From assembly GCA_035299085.1 (NCBI GenBank), contig DATGXG010000047.1:1-47766 (forward strand): a DNA stretch of 47,766 bases. The letters are read 5' to 3'. The position numbers and the translations under genes are program-made. The notes under the pieces were generated by a model. It saw nothing but the letters and a program-made list of their open reading frames with translations. It had not been told where the DNA came from and did no database searches. Position 1 is the stretch's first letter, and every line of letters begins with the position of its first letter. This stretch comes from Bacteroidales bacterium (GTDB lineage Bacteria > Bacteroidota > Bacteroidia > Bacteroidales > UBA10428). This document shows positions 34,185-42,661 of the stretch, one piece after another.

Positions 34185-37100
34185 TTAGAGGATTACCAGT
34201 TTTTTTGATATTACTATTCCATCATTTACCAGTTTGATAATATAGATGCCGTCTGAAACAGGCACTCTGTTTATTCCCTTTGCAAGATTCATTCCTTCTA
34301 TTAACCGGCCATCTATAGCAAAGACAAATAATTGCGTATTATTATCACAGGTAATCTGCAGGATATGCTTAAATACACATATTTCGGGAGTGCCAACCTC
34401 AAAACTACCAGTTGGAATACCCGGAACTATTTTAATATTGGTTGTTTTCAAGGCATTTGACCCTGAAAAATCAGCAAAAACAGTATTTGTCATCTCACAG
34501 AATATACTGTCGGCTAATGCTTTTGTGAAAACGAATTTTCCGTTTTCATAAGTATAATCAATATCCGGTAAAAGAGGTTTATGATGGATTGTTTGCCACA
34601 AATAAACAGTACCTGTGCCATTGACCATATAATGACGGCTGAGATCCAATTCAATTCCTGTTTCCAAAACCTGTGGAATTGTAACCTCTATTTGCGGGGC
34701 ATAGGAGTAAAATGTCCAGCCATCTTTCCGTAAAGGAAGGGTTGAGAAATTTAACTGATTGCCCTCACACAACAATTGTTTCAAATTTTCATTATACCCG
34801 AGATTCAATGAATCAATATTGTTATACCTGCAGGATAGCATCTCCAATTCGGGTTCATTTTCTGTATCCAGCGTTATTATCTTATCGGAATCACAGGTAA
34901 AATGAGTAATACCTTTCCCAAAAATCCGTATAGGATTATAACCATTGCGCTTACCTTTAATTGTGGTGGGTGTTGAATTAATAATTCGTTTAAAAGGCGT
35001 TCCGTTCCCAAAGTCAATCTGGATAGAAGTAGAATCTTCACCGGCTTGAAATTTAAAAACAAGGTCATACCCGGTAACATGTGAAGTAGTCAAAATTATA
35101 TTCTCCCCTTGCCATATGATATTTGTATTGGTTGTTTTAAATTCAAAACTATCCCTGAAATCCGGGAAGATGCTATTTGTCATTACACAGTAAACACTGT
35201 CATGTGGGTTTAGTAAGAAAACTGTACGGCCCTCAAGAACTACATAATCAGTATCCTGCTTAAGAATTTCACCCTTCGTTGTCTTCCATTGATACGTTGT
35301 GGGATATCCGCTTACATAAAGAAATTTACTCAAGTCTGTTTCTTTACCGGCATCAATTGTTTTAGGAATAGTAACCGGTTGCTGTGGTGCATAGGAATAA
35401 GCATTCCACAGCGTATCCTTCAGAGGCAGCGTACAAATAGTTAATCGGTTTCCTTCACAGTTTAAACGGGTCAACGCGTGGTTACGGGAAAGATTAAGAC
35501 TGGATATGTTATTGTACCTGCATGATAGTTCCCTTAAAGCACTGTCATTTTGGGTGTTCAACGCAGTCAGCCGATTCGAATCACAAATAAAGTGTGTGAT
35601 TCCGTTGCCAAATATTTTAACAGGGTCGTTACCCGTCAATTTTCCTTTAATTCTTGTGAGTAAAGTATCACAAAGGGTATCCTTTATAAATTGGCCGTCG
35701 CCAAAATCAATCAAAACCGGCGTGCTGTCATGTTCTGCCTGAATGCAGAAAGATATTTCGGAGCTAATATCACCGGATGTAATCATATACAAATCTGCAT
35801 TTTGTCCGGCAATTTTGATCTTTCCTGTTTTCAGCCCTCCTGTATTGGCAAAATCAGGGAAGGCTGCATTTGTCATTTCACAATAAACGCTGTCACCAGG
35901 TGCAAAAAGGAAGATCGTTTTGCCGTTTTTCAGCCTGTAATGAAGATCTTTTATAAGCACTTCACCAGATGTTGTTTTCCAGGTATACTGAGTTGTATCT
36001 TCATTAACCGACAACTGATCGGATAAATCCATTACTTCTCCCATCTGGAGCTCGCCTGGTACAGGAATATCTTGTTGAGGTGCATAGTTGTAACTTATAT
36101 CTTGTTTAACGGGAAGTGAGGTGAATTTAAACCGGTTAAGGGTGCAATCCATTTGTTTCAGGACCAGGTTGTGGCTGATATCGAGATATATAAGGTTATT
36201 ATTCATGCAGTATAAGGAAGCAAGTGTGTGGTTAGTTGTAAGAATTAGTGTATCCAGGAGATTACCAGAACAATTAAGTACATCCAGGAATTTTAACCCG
36301 GTTAAATTCAGTTTAGTCAACAGGTTGTTTTCACAAGATAAGCTACCGAGTTTAGTGTTTCCGGTTAAATCTAAAGAATTAAGTTTATTATCGCTGCAAA
36401 TCAGAATATTTAAAACCTGGTTGCTTCGCACATCGAGATCAGACAACAGGTTATTTCCACAGTTAAGTTCCAGTAATCCTGAATTATCAGAGACTTCCAA
36501 ATGACTGATTTGATTGTCGTTTAAGTACAGATATTGAAGCGAACCAATTGCACCCGGTTTAAAAACCGATATTAAATTATCGAACGCCAATAATGTCCTC
36601 AGTTCATAGTTATTACTTACATCAAGAGTTGTCAACCGGTTATATCCGCAAGAAATGTAATATAGTTTTGGATTATGCGAAAAATCGATTTGATTTATTT
36701 GATTTACGCTGCAATTCAGTGTAGTTAAGAGCGTATTGTTTGATATATCAAGTTCGCTGATGTTGTTATATCCGCAACCCAGGTTTATAAGTTCAGTATT
36801 CTGGCTGACATCCAAAGAGGATACCTGGTTGTTGCCGCATGTCAGGCTTGAAAGTAAAAGGTTATTGGTGACATTCAATGAATGAATGTTATTTGCAGAA
36901 CAATTTAGTTCGGATAAACCACGAGCACTGCCAGTTTCAAGTGAAGTAAGCTGGTTATTACTGCAATCAAGAACTTTAAGTGCAGAATCCCGGCTTAAAT
37001 CCAGATTTGTCAGATTATTATGTTCACACCTGATATTCATCAGTTGAGAATCACCCGTAACGTCAACATAAGATAATGCGTTATAAGAGCATTCCAGCGT

Positions 37101-37619
37101 AGTCAGAAAAGGCTTATTACTTACATCCAGTGTATCCAGTTGATTATATGAACAGGCAAGAAGTATCATCCTGTCGTTCTTGCGAACATCGAGTTTATCG
37201 ATCTGGTTACCCATACAGATCAATGTTTCAAGCCTTGTGTTATTGCTTACATCGAGTGAACCTATTTGATTATATGAACAATACAGATAGTTAAGCACTA
37301 TACTGTTTGAAACATCGATGGAAGTAACCTGCTGGCCTGCACATGCGAACAATACTATTGTCGGCGCATACCATTTAACGGTTTTATTCCCGGCAACAAC
37401 CCCTTCAATAACAGAAGTGTACGAATGAATTGTTTTATTAACAAGGATGCCATCACCGAAGTCTACCTGGACAACGGTATTGTCAGACAGTGAAGAAACC
37501 TCAAATCGTAATTGGGAACCAACTGGTTTCGATGTTGTAACTGAAATAGTTGGAGTTTGACCCCCTGCCATGTAAAAGGGATAAAGAAGAACTCCGAAGA
37601 GAACTGCTTTGAAAGTCAT
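34185..37619 (-). CDS. T9SS-secreted leucine-rich-repeat surface protein
   Basis: This protein of 1144 aa (from the Met at 37619; a further in-frame Met at 37649 would add ten residues in front of the signal peptide) has about twenty cysteine-rich leucine repeats of the pattern L-x-x-L-x-C-x-x-N-x-L-x-x-L-D-V-S-x-N. Three later blocks each combine a beta segment (D-F-G-D/N-G), further LRRs, a Y-A-P-Q junction and a T-W-K/Q-T-T Ig-like part. The C-terminal about 75 residues are a T9SS type A sorting module (D-G-I-Y-I-I-K-L-V-N-D-G to K-K-L-V-I-L). It is exported by Sec, moved by T9SS and attached or released outside, probably for adhesion or binding. Confidence 0.88.
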   Translation of the reverse strand: MTFKAVLFGVLLYPFYMAGGQTPTISVTTSKPVGSQLRFEVSSLSDNTVVQVDFGDGILVNKTIHSYTSVIEGVVAGNKTVKWYAPTIVLFACAGQQVTSIDVSNSIVLNYLYCSYNQIGSLDVSNNTRLETLICMGNQIDKLDVRKNDRMILLACSYNQLDTLDVSNKPFLTTLECSYNALSYVDVTGDSQLMNIRCEHNNLTNLDLSRDSALKVLDCSNNQLTSLETGSARGLSELNCSANNIHSLNVTNNLLLSSLTCGNNQVSSLDVSQNTELINLGCGYNNISELDISNNTLLTTLNCSVNQINQIDFSHNPKLYYISCGYNRLTTLDVSNNYELRTLLAFDNLISVFKPGAIGSLQYLYLNDNQISHLEVSDNSGLLELNCGNNLLSDLDVRSNQVLNILICSDNKLNSLDLTGNTKLGSLSCENNLLTKLNLTGLKFLDVLNCSGNLLDTLILTTNHTLASLYCMNNNLIYLDISHNLVLKQMDCTLNRFKFTSLPVKQDISYNYAPQQDIPVPGELQMGEVMDLSDQLSVNEDTTQYTWKTTSGEVLIKDLHYRLKNGKTIFLFAPGDSVYCEMTNAAFPDFANTGGLKTGKIKIAGQNADLYMITSGDISSEISFCIQAEHDSTPVLIDFGDGQFIKDTLCDTLLTRIKGKLTGNDPVKIFGNGITHFICDSNRLTALNTQNDSALRELSCRYNNISSLNLSRNHALTRLNCEGNRLTICTLPLKDTLWNAYSYAPQQPVTIPKTIDAGKETDLSKFLYVSGYPTTYQWKTTKGEILKQDTDYVVLEGRTVFLLNPHDSVYCVMTNSIFPDFRDSFEFKTTNTNIIWQGENIILTTSHVTGYDLVFKFQAGEDSTSIQIDFGNGTPFKRIINSTPTTIKGKRNGYNPIRIFGKGITHFTCDSDKIITLDTENEPELEMLSCRYNNIDSLNLGYNENLKQLLCEGNQLNFSTLPLRKDGWTFYSYAPQIEVTIPQVLETGIELDLSRHYMVNGTGTVYLWQTIHHKPLLPDIDYTYENGKFVFTKALADSIFCEMTNTVFADFSGSNALKTTNIKIVPGIPTGSFEVGTPEICVFKHILQITCDNNTQLFVFAIDGRLIEGMNLAKGINRVPVSDGIYIIKLVNDGIVISKKLVIL

Positions 37620-37763
37620 TTGTAAAGTTTGTATCGGCCAGTGTAACAATTATACCTGGTAAAACGAAAGTTACTATATTTCATTGACATAGTTTATCGT
37701 CACCAGACTATTTCAATATGTCGCTTTATATTCGTTGTGCCAGATTTGTATAATTCATCAAGA

Positions 37764-38174
37764 TCAGGAACCAATCCATTTCTGTGCTTCATCCAGGGTC
37801 GAAAATGCCTTGATCTGAAATTGGTTATCCGTTCTCTTATTGGTATAGTCAACATAGAAGTTGACCGCCAGCCTTCCAAAAACGCTATAAGGCAAAACAA
37901 ACGCTACTTTCTTGGCCCCAAAGCCGTATGCCCTGTCGTTTACATTGGCATTCAGCCAAATGAGATCATCCGGTTTCACAACTTTCAGCTGGCGGGTGTC
38001 ATTAATCCGACCCAGGTTGGGAATCGACTTGATTTTCTCCTCCATAAAATCCATTCCTTTTACAAATGGAATTCGCCATGAATCACCTGACAGGTACCTC
38101 AATGGTTTCCAGATGATTGCCGGAATTTCAGGTACAAATTCCAAACTTACATTTGAATCTTCAAGTATTACCAT
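37764..38174 (-). CDS. STAS/SpoIIAA-like small protein
   Basis: This 136-aa soluble protein was not firmly recognised. Its C-terminal half (F-Y-V-D-Y-T to Q-I-K-A-F-S-T-L-D-E-A-Q-K-W-I) fits the end of SpoIIAA/STAS-like domains, which bind regulators or small ligands. The N-terminal half (E-F-V-P-E-I-P-A-I-I-W-K-P-L) is strand-rich. It has a -7 promoter element (38206-38213) and stands alone. A ribosome-binding sequence before ATG 38174 is weak. Confidence 0.6.
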   Translation of the reverse strand: MVILEDSNVSLEFVPEIPAIIWKPLRYLSGDSWRIPFVKGMDFMEEKIKSIPNLGRINDTRQLKVVKPDDLIWLNANVNDRAYGFGAKKVAFVLPYSVFGRLAVNFYVDYTNKRTDNQFQIKAFSTLDEAQKWIGS

Positions 38175-38577
38175 GGACGAGAATATTGGTTTATCGGGTG
38201 CTTTCCAAAAATAATATTATTCCGGCCAATAATGAAAAAAATAGCCGGAGCTTAAATATATTGCATAGTAACCTTATATAGACACTATTTATATATCACA
38301 TATAAATCTTCTTCTAATTGCAGTGCTTTAAAGAATTATTCTTTTTAAAGACAGTATTTTTAGGATGCCGGGAATTATTTAACCCAAATTGTAAAAAACA
38401 TTAAAATTCTGACTTTGTTGTAACCATGTTATAAAAGACTTATCTTCTTTCTTTGTTATATATCTCAACCCACTGCCAATTATAGTTCTTCAATTGTAAG
38501 TTATTCGGCTGACAGATTTTGGCTGTCGATTTTTATTTTCTAGTATACTATGTTTAAGAAATTAATCGGAAACTTTT
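38175..38577. other. 403-bp region without a gene
   Basis: This AT-rich interval separates the divergent STAS-like gene and the 136-aa exported protein. It holds a minus-strand -7 element at 38206-38213, a TTCCGGC...GCCGGAG inverted repeat next to it, and near the other end TATGTTTA (38549-38556), one base off TAnnTTTG, a possible plus-strand promoter. Nothing else was recognised. Confidence 0.6.
38206..38213 (-). promoter_or_regulatory. -7 promoter element of the STAS-like gene
   Basis: CAAAAATA on the plus strand reads TATTTTTG on the minus strand, an exact TAnnTTTG match about 32-39 bp before the start at 38174. Confidence 0.5.
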
Positions 38578-38988
38578 ATGAAAAAACTATACCTTCTGAT
38601 TGCCTTCATTCCTTATTGTCTATTAGGATTTGCAGGAAATCATGAATCGCGGGTTGTCACCAAAGACAGTGCTTACGTGGGCAAGAAATTTATTATCGGG
38701 GAAAAACAGGCAAAATTAATATTAAATAATGGGACCAAAATTTCATTCCCACTTGAACAAATAGTCTCCTATTCATCCAATGGTAAAGAATTTAGAAAAC
38801 TACCCTTGTATGTAGATGGTAAGCCCACTAATCAACTGGTTTTTATGGAGCTTGTCAAGGTTCAGGATAACCTGAAACTTTTCAGGTACTGCAAGTCAAC
38901 TTATTGTCCTTATTCAAAAGTCGTTACCTACTTACTATTTGATGGTGCCGGTTTAAGCCTCGCATACGAAGATAAAACACTACCTTGA
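38578..38988 (+). CDS. Small exported protein of unknown function
   Basis: This 136-aa protein has a signal peptide (about residues 1-20, M-K-K-L-Y-L-L-I-A-F-I-P to F-A-G) and a mature beta-rich part. Two segments, V-G-K-K-F-I-I-G-E-K-Q-A-K-L-I-L-N-N-G and K-I-S-F-P-L-E-Q-I-V-S-Y, suggest a small barrel. Two cysteines (C-K-S-T-Y-C) may form a disulfide. There is no lipobox or sorting tail, so it is probably periplasmic. Confidence 0.7.
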   Translation: MKKLYLLIAFIPYCLLGFAGNHESRVVTKDSAYVGKKFIIGEKQAKLILNNGTKISFPLEQIVSYSSNGKEFRKLPLYVDGKPTNQLVFMELVKVQDNLKLFRYCKSTYCPYSKVVTYLLFDGAGLSLAYEDKTLP

Positions 38989-39113
38989 ATCAATGCGGCT
39001 TAAGCATTGGTTGCCAGAAAGCACGGATATGGTGCAATTAATTTCAACTATTAACGCAACCAATAAGTGGTTAAATTGATCTTTGTAAGAAATTACACGT
39101 TGATTAACCGCAC

Positions 39114-41510
39114 ATGATAAGGGCAGGTCTTGTTTTCTTTCTGATTTGGATTTCTTTTCTTGCTACCGCACAGGAAATTATATCCGGACAAGTGGTCGAT
39201 TTACTTTCCGGAGAAGGCATTGCCAGTGCCGAAGTTCATTTTAAAGACAGTGATAGTGCCATTTATACCAATAGCCTGGGAGAATTCAGGATCAGTCATG
39301 GCAATGATACCGTAACCGTTGGAGAAATCAATATAAGAGGTAATTTATTATCATGGAATATTACCACATCCGGAACGATCAGTATTTACAATATGTCGGG
39401 GCAGCTGATCCGGAATTTTACGATCAATGTAGGTACTGGCGAAGAAACTCTCAGGTTATTGAACGGTATTTACGTTTTAAAAGCCAACATGGCATCCGGC
39501 CAATCGTATCAAACCAAATTTGTTTATAATGCTGATCAATATGTGACGCGGGTTATCGCGGTTGCCCTTACCAAATCCACCGCAAGGCTTTCATCCATGG
39601 ATACCCTGGTCATACAGAAAAACGGGTACTACACGCAGGAATACCCGGTTAACCAATCCTATGCAGTGTATGACATGATGCAGACTTCATACCCTGCAGG
39701 CACAGATTTTCTTAGGAAATTAATCCGGCCTGAATCTTTTAATCTTATGGCGGGTCCCCCGCTTAACCCGGTATTCAGCGAAATCCGGTCGGTTAAAATC
39801 CTCTATTCCATTAAAGACGATGACGTTTACTATATAAACTCCGAAAAGTATTTCATCCACTATGAATTTGCCAGGGATGTACTGGGGTACAACAAAGGAC
39901 ATGCGATGTTCAACCAGGAACAATATACCAATAATCCGGATCGCAAATATATCCTGGCCACACTGAACCTGTTTGTTTCTTCGGGCATTTATACACTCGA
40001 CTTCTTTTCGGGAGACCAACTGAGTTGCAGGCAGATTGAAGAAGTTTACAATAAGGTTGTACAAACGACATATGTGGGGAATAATCTGAGGTTTTACGCC
40101 AATAACCTCAAGTGGGACGAATGTAATTCGATACCATCAATTACTTCAAATGAATTGTTCTCAGGCCAGAATTATCAACCGCTGAATCCTGAAGAAGCTT
40201 ATGGATACCTGAAGAAATTCACTCTTGACGAGCTGAAAACAGAGTATGCCGGCAGGCACGATATTGTGGTGCTGAACGGCATACCTAACGATATTTCAGT
40301 TGTGGCAGGCATTATTACAACTGAATTCCAGACACCCCTGAGTCATATCAACGTTCTCAGCCACAATCGCGGTGCACCAAATATGGCATTGCGTGACGGC
40401 TGGACCAATCCTTTGCTTGGGTCGCTCACCAATCAGCTGGTTTATCTGAAAGTCACCCTTGATACGTTTATTTTACGTGAAGCCACGCTGGATGAGGCCA
40501 CTCAATTCTGGAATGGCAAAGAACCGTCGAAAATAACAAAACTGTCGTGTGACACAATTACGCAGGGCTTGATTAACCTTGAAAATTCCGGAATTCAATC
40601 GGTCAGGACCATCGGTGGAAAAGCAGCGAATTTTGCCGAATTAATGAATGTCGGTGTTACACCATACGGATCCATTTCTCTTCCGGAAGGAGCGTTTGCC
40701 ATTCCTTTCTATTATTACTGGCAGCATATGCGTACCCATTCACTTGACAAGTTAATGAGAGAAATGCTTTCTGAGTCAAGATTTCATACTGATTTTCAAT
40801 ACAGGAAATCTCAATTGATCCGGTTACAGGATAGCATTAAATCTTGTCCTTTGGATCCTGATCTGCTGGCGCTCGTAATTGCAAAAATCAATCAGACTGG
40901 TGGATTTACAAATATCAGGTTCCGTTCATCCACCAATTCTGAAGATGTGAAAGGTTTCAACGGTGCCGGGTTGTATGATTCCTATACCGGGATTCCGGGT
41001 GATCCCGACAAGACGATAGAAAAGGCGATTAAAAAGGTGTGGGCCAGTTTGTGGAATTTGCAGGCATTTGAGGAACGCGAGTATTTCAAAATTGATCATC
41101 AGACGGTTGCCATGGCTGTTCTGGTGCACCGGTCATTCCCCGACGAGGCGGCAAACGGAGTGGTCATCACAACCAATCTGTACAATATTTACAACCCGGG
41201 ATTCACAATCAATGTGCAGGCAGGCGAGATCAGCATAACGAATCCCGAAGGAGGGTATATACCGGATCAGATCATTCGCTATACGTTTGAAGATGTTATT
41301 GAGTACATTAACCATAGCAACGCCCCGGGAATGGAAGGGAAGACGGTTTTAAGCAATGCTGAAATTGAAGAACTGACAGCCTGGTGCCAGGCCATCAATG
41401 ACCATTACTGCCGGCTGTATTCAGAGTGCCAGCCTCTCGACATCGAATTTAAGGTGGATATTGTGAATGGCCGAAGGAAGCTTTATATAAAACAAGCCAG
41501 GATTTATTGA
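39114..41510 (+). CDS. Exported PEP-synthase/PPDK-like protein with unusual domain order
   Basis: This 798-aa protein has a signal peptide (1-19, ending A-T-A-Q) and then a carboxypeptidase-regulatory-like beta domain (20-65). Residues about 85-138 (I-S-I-Y-N-M-S-G-Q-L to L-N-G-I-Y-V-L-K) read like a T9SS sorting module but sit near the N-terminus. A central unknown region follows. Next is a PEP-utiliser mobile-type segment, T-P-L-S-H-I-N-V-L-S-H-N-R-G-A-P (407-422, probable phospho-His H411), before a PPDK-type ATP-binding domain (from G-G-K-A-A-N at 501; R-F-R-S-S-T-N-S-E-D; L-D-I-E-F-K-V-D). In PPDK and PEP synthase the ATP-binding domain comes first. An exported nucleotide-dependent phosphotransferase is surprising; it could be a degenerate binding protein. 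Confidence 0.75.
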   Translation: MIRAGLVFFLIWISFLATAQEIISGQVVDLLSGEGIASAEVHFKDSDSAIYTNSLGEFRISHGNDTVTVGEINIRGNLLSWNITTSGTISIYNMSGQLIRNFTINVGTGEETLRLLNGIYVLKANMASGQSYQTKFVYNADQYVTRVIAVALTKSTARLSSMDTLVIQKNGYYTQEYPVNQSYAVYDMMQTSYPAGTDFLRKLIRPESFNLMAGPPLNPVFSEIRSVKILYSIKDDDVYYINSEKYFIHYEFARDVLGYNKGHAMFNQEQYTNNPDRKYILATLNLFVSSGIYTLDFFSGDQLSCRQIEEVYNKVVQTTYVGNNLRFYANNLKWDECNSIPSITSNELFSGQNYQPLNPEEAYGYLKKFTLDELKTEYAGRHDIVVLNGIPNDISVVAGIITTEFQTPLSHINVLSHNRGAPNMALRDGWTNPLLGSLTNQLVYLKVTLDTFILREATLDEATQFWNGKEPSKITKLSCDTITQGLINLENSGIQSVRTIGGKAANFAELMNVGVTPYGSISLPEGAFAIPFYYYWQHMRTHSLDKLMREMLSESRFHTDFQYRKSQLIRLQDSIKSCPLDPDLLALVIAKINQTGGFTNIRFRSSTNSEDVKGFNGAGLYDSYTGIPGDPDKTIEKAIKKVWASLWNLQAFEEREYFKIDHQTVAMAVLVHRSFPDEAANGVVITTNLYNIYNPGFTINVQAGEISITNPEGGYIPDQIIRYTFEDVIEYINHSNAPGMEGKTVLSNAEIEELTAWCQAINDHYCRLYSECQPLDIEFKVDIVNGRRKLYIKQARIY

Positions 41511-41535
41511 TCACTACTAAATATAGACGGATATC

Positions 41536-42456
41536 ATGAAGAAACAGTTACTCATTATTACAGTCTTTTTTCTTTCAATAGTTCTTGTGCAGGCTCAGCA
41601 ATCAAGATTCCCGATTAAAACAGGATCGGTATGGAGAATCAATTTTGAGTTCAATAACAGTTGTGACGGGGAAGTATTCGTTCATTATAATGGCGATGAG
41701 GAATACAAATATTTTATAGACGGGGATACCGTAGTTGGAACCAGAACCTATTTTAAGTTATATAAAACAGGAATCATCTACCTGGAAACCCCCTTTCTTG
41801 TTACACATAAATATATGGGAGCAATCCGGGACAGTGCTGACCGAATTTATTACATGGACAAGGAAGATGATTCGGAGAAAATGCTTTATGATTTCACCGT
41901 GGAAGTTGGTGATACGATACAGGTTGAAGGCGGAATGGAATACCCGGTTTCGGATATAACCACTTTACCCAATGGAAGAAAACAATATGTACTGGATATT
42001 ATGACGGTTCATTGCGGCAGTGCGAATACCTTTATTGAAGGCATAGGTTGGCTTGGCGGGTTGCTGGAAGGGAATTCCTGTTCGGGGCACCCGGGAGTAA
42101 GAGGTTCTTACCTGGTATGTTATTCTGAGGACGGAGAGGTTAAATACCAGACAGAGCAATCCCGGTGCTATCAGCAGGTAGCTTGCGGAGATATTATTTT
42201 ATCCCCAAACAATCCGGCTGGATCAAAAGTTCCTGTGGTTGTTATCATGCCCGGAGGAAAAATGAGTATTACCCTGTCAGATCAGGAGACCAGTATGTGG
42301 GATATTAAGATTTTCAATACCAGTGGACAATTAAGCTTTTACAAAGAATCGGACTTATCCTCGCCAATCGATATCAGCATGCTTGAAAAGGGCGTGTATG
42401 TAGTAAAACTCAGTAACAATGGAATTTCTTACAGTTCAAAGTTTGTAATACAATAG
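41536..42456 (+). CDS. T9SS-secreted protein of unknown function
   Basis: This 306-aa protein has a signal peptide (1-20, ending V-Q-A-Q), a mature domain with many Gly/Tyr/Asp turns (for example Y-N-G-D-E-E-Y-K-Y) and cysteines that may pair, and a C-terminal T9SS sorting module (I-K-I-F-N-T-S-G-Q-L to K-G-V-Y-V-V-K-L-S-N-N-G and K-F-V-I-Q). Export is therefore by Sec followed by T9SS. The mature domain was not recognised. It begins 25 bp after the PPDK-like gene on the same strand and may be cotranscribed. Confidence 0.78.
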   Translation: MKKQLLIITVFFLSIVLVQAQQSRFPIKTGSVWRINFEFNNSCDGEVFVHYNGDEEYKYFIDGDTVVGTRTYFKLYKTGIIYLETPFLVTHKYMGAIRDSADRIYYMDKEDDSEKMLYDFTVEVGDTIQVEGGMEYPVSDITTLPNGRKQYVLDIMTVHCGSANTFIEGIGWLGGLLEGNSCSGHPGVRGSYLVCYSEDGEVKYQTEQSRCYQQVACGDIILSPNNPAGSKVPVVVIMPGGKMSITLSDQETSMWDIKIFNTSGQLSFYKESDLSSPIDISMLEKGVYVVKLSNNGISYSSKFVIQ

Positions 42457-42661
42457 CAAAAGGTAATTGAATAAATCTGCTCTGTCTATCTTATGGACAG
42501 AAACTGCCTGAATTCTGGACATATTTCGAGGATTGATTTGTGATTTAATATTCAATCATTTGTATTCCTGTATATTAATTTAGCTGGTATATAATTTGAC
42601 TACCGGTTGAAACGGGAATACTATCTGATTAATAATTGAATATCTTCGAAAGTACCAAGCT

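Noticed and set aside
37700..37900. Minus-strand 66-aa frame overlapping the STAS-like gene
   Set aside because: It is out of frame with the better-supported 136-aa gene and has no recognisable feature.
42590..42601. -7 element upstream of the orphan permease (TATAATTTG)
   Set aside because: The spacing inside the motif is one base off TAnnTTTG, so it was not called.
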